The notes under the pieces were generated by a model, which saw only the letters and a list, made by a program, of their open reading frames with translations, made no database searches and was not told the DNA's origin. From NCBI GenBank assembly GCA_021803845.1, contig JAJZLA010000160.1, forward strand, positions 1 through 5,075: a DNA stretch of 5,075 nt, in the 5' to 3' direction. This DNA comes from a bacterium (GTDB lineage: Bacteria; SZUA-79; Acidulodesulfobacterales; Acidulodesulfobacteraceae). The position numbers and the translations under genes are program-made. Each line of letters starts with the position of its first letter. Within the stretch, counting starts at the first letter, position 1. Shown piece after piece: positions 1 to 4,375 of the stretch.

Positions 1-124
1 TATAAAACGCTTCGAGTTTAGCCTGCAAAGGAAGTCCGTCGAAATATTTAAGGAGTTCGAGTATAAACTCTTTGCTCAGTTTGGTAATTTTCGTAATATA
101 TTCTATATCGTATTTAAATTTCAT
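1..124 (-). CDS. Unidentified protein, N-terminal 41 residues only
   Basis: An ATG read from base 124 on the minus strand opens a frame with no stop to the left edge. It begins MKFKYDIEYITKITKLSK and continues with the segment LELLKYFDGLPLQAKLEAF. The fragment is mostly charged helical sequence with no signal peptide, membrane segment or recognised motif, so no function is assigned. The start lies 22 bases past the stop of the neighbouring 223-aa methyltransferase, on the same strand, so co-transcription is possible. Its codons (TTC GAC GGA CTT CCT) resemble galU more than the R-M genes, hinting that it is a resident gene at the edge of an acquired block. No clear Shine-Dalgarno sequence precedes the ATG, which leaves the start and the reality of the gene moderately uncertain. 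Confidence 0.5.
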   Translation of the reverse strand, partial: MKFKYDIEYITKITKLSKEFILELLKYFDGLPLQAKLEAFY

Positions 125-146
125 ATAATTAATTTAAAAATTATTT

Positions 147-818
147 TTATAAATTACTTTTTTTCATTATAAACAAATATTTAAAACCTCTCAAATAAAA
201 ATTATATTGTCTTGCTCTTTTATGCCAGATAGCAGTGTTTGACGTTTGATTATGTCTCGTTAGGCAAATAATATCTATCGGATCAAAATATTTTTCTAAT
301 CTTTGCCATAATAAAAATCCAACTGCGGTAAATTTCTTCTTAATCCATTGATCTGCTATAATCCATCCCATAGCCCTGCCTGGTTTCAAAATTCTTGCGA
401 CTTCAGAAGCAACTTTTTCTAATTCGTCATAAAATTCTTTTTTTTCACAAGAAATTTTACCAATACATTTTGGGTCATCAGAATACACAATATTATCTGA
501 ATATGGCGAATCAATAAAAACAAAATCAACAGAATTTTCATTTAGAGGGATTTTTCTAGAATCATTTTTAATTATATCAGCCCTAACTACATTTAAATCA
601 TAGCCGATTACTTTCCTGTTTAATTCCTTAGCCACATCAATTGTCGTGCCACTTCCACACATAGGATCAACAACTAAATCTCCTTCTTTTGTATATCTTT
701 GAAGTAAATTCCAGATAACAAAAGCAGGTGTAACACCATTATATTTATTATTTCCGTGAGGTTTATCACCATAGTTTTGTCTAGGAAAATCCCATAATGT
801 AGTCGATTCTATTTCCAT
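147..818 (-). CDS. Small DNA amino-methyltransferase (N6-adenine or N4-cytosine), R-M cluster
   Basis: This 223-aa protein is a SAM-dependent DNA methyltransferase of the N6_N4_Mtase type, expected to methylate an exocyclic amino group in the R-M target. Motif I, DPMCGSGTT, is at residues 51-59. The acidic motif II (GYDLN) is at 72-76, D86 probably serves as motif III, and catalytic motif IV, DSPY, is at 103-106. Ser replaces the first Pro of the more common DPPY. The region before motif I (residues 15-45, with the KP and the TPAFVIWNLL helix) probably corresponds to motif X. The C-terminus, with RHN at 188-190 and LRGFKYLFIMKK at 209-220, resembles a family of short I-before-IV methylases as I recall it. 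There is little room for a large target-recognition domain. The start is weakly supported by AAAGAT upstream. It follows the endonuclease gene but is separated from it by the 227-bp TIR element. The target base and sequence cannot be read from the protein. Confidence 0.85.
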   Translation of the reverse strand: MEIESTTLWDFPRQNYGDKPHGNNKYNGVTPAFVIWNLLQRYTKEGDLVVDPMCGSGTTIDVAKELNRKVIGYDLNVVRADIIKNDSRKIPLNENSVDFVFIDSPYSDNIVYSDDPKCIGKISCEKKEFYDELEKVASEVARILKPGRAMGWIIADQWIKKKFTAVGFLLWQRLEKYFDPIDIICLTRHNQTSNTAIWHKRARQYNFYLRGFKYLFIMKKSNL

Positions 819-881
819 ATTTTTTATCTTTAAGAAATATAAAGTATTAGTATTATTGTATAATATATAATATATATATTT

Positions 882-901
882 CCTTAACTCACCGTTAGAG
901 A
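882..901 (+). repeat. Left terminal inverted repeat of the MITE
   Basis: CCTTAACTCACCGTTAGAGA; its exact reverse complement is at 1089-1108. Twenty matched bases with mixed composition are not expected by chance in 230 bp. Confidence 0.9.
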
Positions 902-954
902 CTATAAAAATTGATTTAACAAGTTATAAATACTGCATAAACGGCGTGCGTTTA

Positions 955-972
955 TATCTGCTTTCGCAGATA
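955..972. repeat. Hairpin 1 inside the MITE
   Basis: TATCTGC (955-961), a TTTC loop, then GCAGATA (966-972): a perfect 7-bp stem directly abutting hairpin 2. No T-run follows on either strand, so it is not called a terminator. Confidence 0.75.
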
Positions 973-1018
973 TTCCCGTCTGCGTTTATCAAAGCATGTC
1001 TTTGATGCAGACGGGAAT
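972..1018. repeat. Hairpin 2 inside the MITE, two-part stem
   Basis: ATTCCCGTCTGC (972-983) pairs perfectly with GCAGACGGGAAT (1007-1018). After a four-base GTTT bulge, ATCAAAG (988-994) pairs with CTTTGAT (1000-1006) around a CATGT loop. The stem totals 19 bp, the strongest local structure in the element. Confidence 0.85.
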
Positions 1019-1053
1019 GACACCTTTTGGGTTAAAACCTCAATCTCCTCATA

Positions 1054-1080
1054 GTCATTCCCGCGTAGGCGGGAATCCAG
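1054..1080. repeat. GTCATTCCCGCG-type short palindromic repeat
   Basis: ATTCCCGC (1057-1064), loop GTAG, GCGGGAAT (1069-1076), within the frame GTCATTCCCGCG...GGGAATCCAG. This kind of sequence is a familiar dispersed repeat in many proteobacterial genomes. Its first ten bases (1054-1063) are the exact inverted complement of CGGGAATGAC at 1012-1021, so the element carries two opposed copies of the same module. Confidence 0.8.
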
Positions 1081-1088
1081 ATAAAAAA

Positions 1089-1108
1089 TCTCTAACGGTG
1101 AGTTAAGG
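1089..1108 (-). repeat. Right terminal inverted repeat of the MITE
   Basis: TCTCTAACGGTGAGTTAAGG, the exact reverse complement of 882-901. It ends 7 bases before the last base of the endonuclease stop codon. Confidence 0.9.
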
Positions 1109-1115
1109 TATTTAT

Positions 1116-1784
1116 TTATTTTAGTAACTTTTTTAAGTCATCAATAAACTTATCAAACATTTTTACCTTGCTGCTTTCTTCAATATCTGCTTCGCTTAAA
1201 ACATAACTTCCGTCAGTGTCAACTTCAACAATGGCACGCCCTTTCTTTGCAGGCTTTTTAATCATTAACGTTCCATCCTCGTCTGGAGTTACGAAATAAA
1301 CCTTAATATGCTTTGTTGCTTCATCAGAAGCAAGTTTTATTTTCCAATAACCAGTTTGTGCTATTCTTTCTCGCAAAGTTACTTTACTCGATAAAACGGC
1401 AACGATTTCGCTAGTTTTTGGGTCATAAATAACCAAATCAACATCAGGCAAATGCGAACCGAACTCGCCATAATCAACAATCAAATTTCTTTTTACCAAA
1501 CTTAACTCTTTTGATAAATTGGCACCATTTGTTCGTTCTAAACTATTTCCATTTATAACTTGCAATCCCAAAGCCTCGACTTCATCAGTTATAATATACT
1601 CAATCATTTTTTCTAAATTTTTGCCCTTAAAAGCACGCCAAGATTGTTCGTGATCTTGTCCTGTAAAATCTTTCCTATGCTGCTCTTTTGCTTCTTTTAA
1701 AACATTTGAAATATGCCTATATGCTTGCACTCCGTATTTTTTCTTTTTTATTTTGTAAATTTCGATTAAATCTTTTATAGTCAT
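1116..1784 (-). CDS. Type II restriction endonuclease, BsaWI-like (CCGG-group PD-(D/E)xK)
   Basis: This 222-aa protein is read as the DNA-cutting partner of the cluster. The core is PDVD at residues 113-116, a strand, then SSK at 132-134, matching the variant catalytic pattern PD...SxK of Cfr10I, NgoMIV and BsaWI relatives. Directly after it comes RER at 138-140, the R-(D/E)R element that reads CCGG or CCNGG in that group. An upstream helix, GKNLEKMIEYI (54-64), carries E58 and E62, suited to the N-terminal-helix glutamate these enzymes use. Overall resemblance to BsaWI (W/CCGGW) is from memory, not from a search. The target is therefore predicted to contain CCGG, with flanking bases unknown. 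The ATG lies 3 bases after the stop of the 422-aa methyltransferase, with GGAAAAA upstream, implying translational coupling. A different PD-(D/E)xK nuclease specificity remains possible. Confidence 0.75.
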   Translation of the reverse strand: MTIKDLIEIYKIKKKKYGVQAYRHISNVLKEAKEQHRKDFTGQDHEQSWRAFKGKNLEKMIEYIITDEVEALGLQVINGNSLERTNGANLSKELSLVKRNLIVDYGEFGSHLPDVDLVIYDPKTSEIVAVLSSKVTLRERIAQTGYWKIKLASDEATKHIKVYFVTPDEDGTLMIKKPAKKGRAIVEVDTDGSYVLSEADIEESSKVKMFDKFIDDLKKLLK

Positions 1785-1787
1785 AGT

Positions 1788-3056
1788 TTATTTTTCCATT
1801 ATTAAAATATATTCTGTAGGATAAGCGGCTACTTTGTTTTTATCGCTTATTCTCGCAAATTTACCTGTTTTTTCATCTCTGACAGACGGCAAATTTTTTG
1901 ATGGAATTTCTCTTTTGATAATATTGGCAATTTTCAATCCTAAATTTTGTAATTGTTCGGCAAAAACTTCAGCGTTTAATATCTCAACTCCTTTTAGAGC
2001 AGTATTCCCGATAACAATACAAGTTTTTCCGCCTTTTTTTAGCATTCTTTTCATTTCAACAAAAACCTGATTCATTTCGCTAAAATAAGTTGAAACTGCT
2101 TCAGCTGTTTTTTTATCTTTTTGCAATAACTCATTTCTAATTTTTTCTGCAAGTTCGCTATTTAAAGTCAAATCTTTTTTATTGTGATAAGAAGTACCGA
2201 TAAATCTTTTGCGAAAATCGCTTAAATCATTTGTATATTTTAGCCACAAAGCAGTTAATTGGTGCAAATCGGCATACTCGTAAGAGGTGACATAAGGTGG
2301 CGAAGTAACAATCAAGCTAACGGAATTATCTTTGACTGGAATTGTCCTGGCATCTGTGCAATAAATTTTACTTGGTATTTCCAAATAATTTTTTTCTTTA
2401 GATAATTCATAGAATTTAGCATTTCCTTTAATCATCATTTTTATTTGTTTATAGAAAGTTTGTATTGGTTCAGATGGATTTTTATTCGGATCCCTTGTCG
2501 GTTTATTGCTTTTTTGTAACCAAATTGAGCAGTTTTTTAAAATATTAGAAAACCCGCAATAGAAAAAATCTCTAATTTCTTGGTCCTTAAATGTTAAAAT
2601 CTCGTTAAAAATAAAAGCAAGTTTTCTTTTTTCTTCAGGCTTAAACCAATAATCGATTCTTTCGTGATCAGGGGTTTTTATTTTTGTTTCTTTGTCATAA
2701 GTATCTACTTTTTCTTTTAAAATAGCGAATGCCTTTTCAATTTTCTCTGGATCAATTGGAGTAGTCTTTACCTTTGTTATCAAAACAGCAACGGGATTTA
2801 TATCGACGCCGACCGAAGGCCGACCCATTATTTTTGACTCAACAAGCGTTGTTCCGCAACCTCCAAAAGGATCGACGATTAAATCGCCTTCTTTTGTATA
2901 TTTTTCCACTAAACGGGAAACTACTTGAGGAATAAATTTTGCAGGATAGCGATGGTATCCATGCGTAATACAGGCAGTATCCTTTCTAGTCTTATCAGAA
3001 AAAGACCACGAATAGTCAATTTTAGCTTTTAAAAATAATGCTGTTACTCGACTCAT
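1788..3056 (-). CDS. DNA amino-methyltransferase with TSPPY motif, probable N4-cytosine
   Basis: This 422-aa SAM-dependent methyltransferase is the likely protective partner of the adjacent endonuclease. The N-terminal HRYPAKFIPQVVSRL (35-49) looks like motif X. Motif I, DPFGGCGTT, is at 62-70, and motif II (VDIN) follows with D85. D235 fits motif III, and motif IV, TSPPY, is at 251-255. SPPY is typical of N4-cytosine enzymes, though some N6-adenine enzymes share it. The roughly 150 residues between motifs II and III, rich in Lys and aromatic residues (YWFKPEEKRKL at 136-146), together with 260-320, are candidates for target recognition. The C-terminus ends in the family-like EYILIMEK. It is the first gene of the R-M unit, so modification is made before restriction. 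Its start is 108 bases from the CCA end of tRNA-Ser; no convincing promoter or strong Shine-Dalgarno was found there. Confidence 0.88.
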   Translation of the reverse strand: MSRVTALFLKAKIDYSWSFSDKTRKDTACITHGYHRYPAKFIPQVVSRLVEKYTKEGDLIVDPFGGCGTTLVESKIMGRPSVGVDINPVAVLITKVKTTPIDPEKIEKAFAILKEKVDTYDKETKIKTPDHERIDYWFKPEEKRKLAFIFNEILTFKDQEIRDFFYCGFSNILKNCSIWLQKSNKPTRDPNKNPSEPIQTFYKQIKMMIKGNAKFYELSKEKNYLEIPSKIYCTDARTIPVKDNSVSLIVTSPPYVTSYEYADLHQLTALWLKYTNDLSDFRKRFIGTSYHNKKDLTLNSELAEKIRNELLQKDKKTAEAVSTYFSEMNQVFVEMKRMLKKGGKTCIVIGNTALKGVEILNAEVFAEQLQNLGLKIANIIKREIPSKNLPSVRDEKTGKFARISDKNKVAAYPTEYILIMEK

Positions 3057-3100
3057 ATTGTTTCTTAATTAAATCGTCCGCTTTAACATCTTACGCTGTT

Positions 3101-3116
3101 GTTCGAACCCCTCTCT
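3101..3116 (+). repeat. 16-nt inverted copy of the tRNA-Ser T-arm/acceptor strand
   Basis: GTTCGAACCCCTCTCT here is inverted relative to 3173-3188 in the tRNA gene, matching at 15 of 16 bases. In a minus-strand transcript the single mismatch becomes a G-U pair, so all 16 positions could pair. Half the match is the palindrome GTTCGAAC, which lowers the significance. It lies between the tRNA and the R-M genes and does not fold as a tRNA itself. Confidence 0.65.
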
Positions 3117-3164
3117 GTACCGTCTTAATTTTGCTTTATTATTATCTCTGCATTTATCATAAAA

Positions 3165-3256
3165 TGGCGGAGAGAGAGGGATTCGAACCCCCGGTAAGCT
3201 TTCGCCTACAATTGATTTCGAGTCAATCGCCTTCAACCGGACTCGGCCATCTCTCC
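3165..3256 (-). tRNA. trnS(cga): tRNA-Ser(CGA), intact, encoded CCA
   Basis: The minus strand folds as a class II tRNA. The acceptor GGAGAGA pairs with TCTCTCC and is followed by discriminator G (3168) and an encoded CCA (3165-3167). The D arm has GCC/GGC. The anticodon stem ATTGA/TCAAT holds the loop CTCGAAA with anticodon CGA at 3218-3220, which reads UCG. A long variable arm, GTAGGC-GAAA-GCTTAC, marks tRNA-Ser. The T arm has loop TTCGAAT. All arms are intact, so this copy is expected to be functional. It has its own promoter in the spacer to the disrupted copy. No hairpin with a T-run follows, so read-through toward the R-M genes is possible. Confidence 0.95.
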
Positions 3257-3286
3257 GTGTAAAAAATAATTTATTTATCTTAAATA

Positions 3287-3315
3287 ATAATATATGCGTT
3301 CTAAAATTAGTTCAA
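3287..3315 (-). promoter_or_regulatory. Promoter of intact tRNA-Ser
   Basis: On the minus strand TTGAAC (3315-3310) and TATTAT (3292-3287) are separated by exactly 17 bases. Transcription would begin near 3280, about 24 bases before the mature tRNA 5' end. It lies in the part of the inter-tRNA spacer that is not duplicated. Confidence 0.6.
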
Positions 3316-3354
3316 TATAAAATATAGCTATACTGGAAGCGGAGAGAGAGGGAT

Positions 3355-3380
3355 GAGCGCCCTTCGGACGCTAAAAGCGA
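3355..3380 (-). other. 26-nt GC-rich hairpin insert in the T loop of the tRNA copy
   Basis: In tRNA sense it contains AGCGTCC-GAA-GGGCGCT, a 7-bp stem with one G-T pair and a 3-nt loop. The first part (CGCT-TTT-AGCG) can form an alternative hairpin. On the plus strand it starts with GAGC after AT, as does the second insert. Confidence 0.7.
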
Positions 3381-3409
3381 CGAACCCCCGGTAAGCTTTC
3401 GCCTACAAT

Positions 3410-3429
3410 GAGCTGCGCTGTACTCCGTT
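3410..3429 (-). other. 20-nt insert in the anticodon stem of the tRNA copy
   Basis: A clean 20-base insertion relative to the intact copy (placement ambiguous by one base). In tRNA sense GAGT...GCTC can pair, counting one G-U, around an 8-nt loop. On the plus strand it begins GAGC after AT, like the other insert. Confidence 0.7.
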
Positions 3430-3532
3430 TGATTTCGAGTCAATCGCCTTCAACCGGACTCGGCCATCTCTCCGTGTAAAAAATAATACTTTAATAATAC
3501 TTTTTTATATCATTATAATAAAACTATATATT

Positions 3533-4138
3533 TTATTTATTTTTATTTGTCTTATTATTATTTAATTTATTAAATTCGTACGTAAGATATCCCCTTGGCA
3601 TTTCGCCGGTAATATGCGCTACGATATAGCCTTTTCTGTTTATAAGAAAAGACTGGGGAATTTCATATATATTTCCGTATGCTTTTTCTATAGAATAAGT
3701 AGCCATTCCTATGGGATAAGTCACTATGCCGCCCTTAAAAGTCTTTATAAAATGTAAGACGTAGTTTTTTCCCTGATTGTTAACCGAAAGACCGATTATG
3801 GTAAAGCCGTCTTTTTTATGCGATTTGTAAAATTTTTCCAATCGCGGAATTTCGGCTCTGCAGGGAGGACACCATGTAGCCCAAAAATTTACTAAAATTA
3901 TTTTCCCTTTATAGCGTTTTAACGATAAAATTTTACCTTTATAGTTGATACTGGAAACGGAAAAATACGGCGCCTTGAATTTATTTCCCGACTTTTTTAA
4001 AGCCGGTTTTTCTTTCGACGAAGAAGAATTTTTTATTGATGCTACGATTTCCGGCATCTTTACTATTATTATCGACAAAAATACTATAACTAATACAAAA
4101 GCCGATAACTTAATTATTTGCAGATTTTTTTTTGTCAT
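3533..4138 (-). CDS. Membrane-anchored thioredoxin-like protein, TlpA/ResA type
   Basis: This 201-aa protein is expected to act outside the cytoplasmic membrane as a thiol-disulfide oxidoreductase, for example reducing disulfides in cytochrome c maturation or other exported proteins. Residues 8-28 form one hydrophobic helix after a positive start (MTKKN), read as an uncleaved anchor. A Ser/Lys-rich linker (36-54) follows. The thioredoxin fold holds the redox motif WCPPC at 89-93 within NFWATWCPPCRAEIP (84-98). P161 in EIPQSFLI is the expected cis-proline near the active site. The C-terminal Asn/Lys-rich tail is low complexity. Its length is normal for the family. No clear Shine-Dalgarno precedes the ATG, but no other start keeps the membrane anchor. 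It is divergent from galU and lies 59 bases upstream of the disrupted tRNA copy. The specific partner cannot be named. Confidence 0.9.
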   Translation of the reverse strand: MTKKNLQIIKLSAFVLVIVFLSIIIVKMPEIVASIKNSSSSKEKPALKKSGNKFKAPYFSVSSINYKGKILSLKRYKGKIILVNFWATWCPPCRAEIPRLEKFYKSHKKDGFTIIGLSVNNQGKNYVLHFIKTFKGGIVTYPIGMATYSIEKAYGNIYEIPQSFLINRKGYIVAHITGEMPRGYLTYEFNKLNNNKTNKNK

Positions 4139-4202
4139 ATTTAATTAATTTTTTTTTATAATTCTGAGATTAGATTTTAGTTATATTTTAAATTTATATT
4201 CG

Positions 4203-4219
4203 TTAATAAACTTTATTAA
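4203..4219. promoter_or_regulatory. AT-only palindrome in the divergent intergenic region
   Basis: TTAATAAA, a central C, then TTTATTAA: a perfect 8-bp inverted repeat about 65 bases upstream of the thioredoxin-like start. It could be an operator, but in such AT-rich DNA it may be chance. Confidence 0.25.
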
Positions 4220-4259
4220 TCAGATTTTTATATGTGTTAAATAATTTTATCATAAAGCT

Positions 4260-4301
4260 AAAATATTATCAAAATAATATTGATAATTTTGATAATATTT
4301 T
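4260..4301. promoter_or_regulatory. 16-bp inverted repeat with TTGATAAT half-sites upstream of galU
   Basis: Bases 4260-4275 and 4286-4301 are perfect complements around a 10-base spacer. The motif TTGATAAT occurs at 4280-4287 and 4289-4296 and inverted at 4265-4272. It lies just upstream of the galU promoter region and has no proper T-run, so an operator or a hairpin in DNA is likelier than a terminator. No regulator is identifiable. Confidence 0.45.
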
Positions 4302-4339
4302 TTATTATGGTATATTATTTCATAGTATTTTGCTAAAAT

Positions 4340-4348
4340 TGCTATACT
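4340..4348 (+). promoter_or_regulatory. Extended -10 promoter of galU
   Basis: TGCTATACT is a TGn-extended -10 element. The -35 position (about 4320-4325) is poor, as tolerated by extended -10 promoters. Transcription would begin near 4355, leaving a short leader before the ribosome binding site. Confidence 0.45.
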
Positions 4349-4360
4349 AAATTTATTTAC

Positions 4361-4365
4361 GGAGG
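4361..4365 (+). promoter_or_regulatory. Ribosome binding site of galU
   Basis: GGAGG lies 10 bases before the ATG at 4376 and fixes this start. It is the only strong Shine-Dalgarno sequence found in the window. Confidence 0.85.
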
Positions 4366-4375
4366 CTCTTTATTA

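Larger units (their letters stand above)
877..1113. mobile_element. Candidate MITE, 227 bp (882-1108) with TIRs and 5-bp target duplication
   Basis: The segment 882-1108 is bounded by 20-bp inverted repeats that match perfectly (CCTTAACTCACCGTTAGAGA at 882-901, its complement at 1089-1108). The flanking TATTT at 877-881 and 1109-1113 is a possible 5-bp target-site duplication, though in AT-rich DNA such a match could be chance. No reading frame of useful size lies inside, so it would need a transposase in trans. The interior holds three hairpins built partly on the CATTCCCG module. It lies between the endonuclease stop (8 bases from the element) and the second methyltransferase start. Removing the element and one target copy leaves a spacer of about 65 bases. 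The transposase family is not identifiable from the repeats alone. Confidence 0.75.
3340..3473 (-). pseudogene. tRNA-Ser(CGA) copy disrupted by two short insertions
   Basis: This is a second copy of the neighbouring tRNA-Ser, 134 nt against 89 without CCA. Acceptor, D arm, anticodon loop with CGA, variable arm and the 5' side of the T arm are unchanged. A 26-nt block replaces one A in the T loop (3355-3380), and a 20-nt block interrupts the 3' strand of the anticodon stem (3410-3429). The discriminator G is followed by CTT, so no CCA is encoded directly. The intact remainder implies a recent event. Exact removal of the 26-nt block would not restore A58, a nearly universal T-loop base, which argues against simple intron-like splicing. 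A TATAAT lies at 3517-3512 upstream but lacks a good -35. A processed or structured RNA of unknown role cannot be excluded. Confidence 0.75.
3339..3487 (-). repeat. Tandem duplicate of tRNA-Ser plus 14-bp 5' flank
   Basis: Apart from two insertions, 3339-3487 matches 3167-3270. The shared block includes the 14 bases GTGTAAAAAATAAT just upstream of each tRNA (3474-3487 and 3257-3270). Homology stops abruptly at both ends: the CCA triplet at 3165-3167 is not preserved in this copy, and the upstream flanks diverge after AATAAT. Confidence 0.85.

Noticed and set aside
125..146. An attachment-site repeat marking the left end of an island integrated at tRNA-Ser
   Set aside because: No copy of the tRNA 3' end was found here, and the full-length tandem tRNA duplication is not the usual integrase pattern; no integrase gene is in the window.
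955..1076. Rho-independent terminators for the endonuclease gene
   Set aside because: The stems are strong but none is followed by a T-run on the transcribed strand; they are better explained as structure of the inserted element.
972..1080. CRISPR array
   Set aside because: The repeats are inverted and adjacent hairpins, not regularly spaced direct repeats, and no cas genes are present.
1834..2070. Plus-strand 78-codon frame
   Set aside because: It lies entirely antisense to the 422-aa methyltransferase, whose motifs are clear; hydrophobic low-complexity shadow.
3099..3120. A second tRNA 3' end or functional tRNA on the plus strand
   Set aside because: Only the T-loop and following CCCTCTCT resemble a tRNA; the five bases before the loop do not pair with those after it, and no other arms precede it.
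3038..3262. Plus-strand 74-codon frame with the peptide EREGFEPP
   Set aside because: It is the antisense translation of the tRNA-Ser gene, a well-known spurious annotation, and overlaps the methyltransferase start.
3945..4148. Plus-strand 67-codon frame
   Set aside because: Antisense to the N-terminus and anchor of the thioredoxin-like gene; no ribosome binding site.
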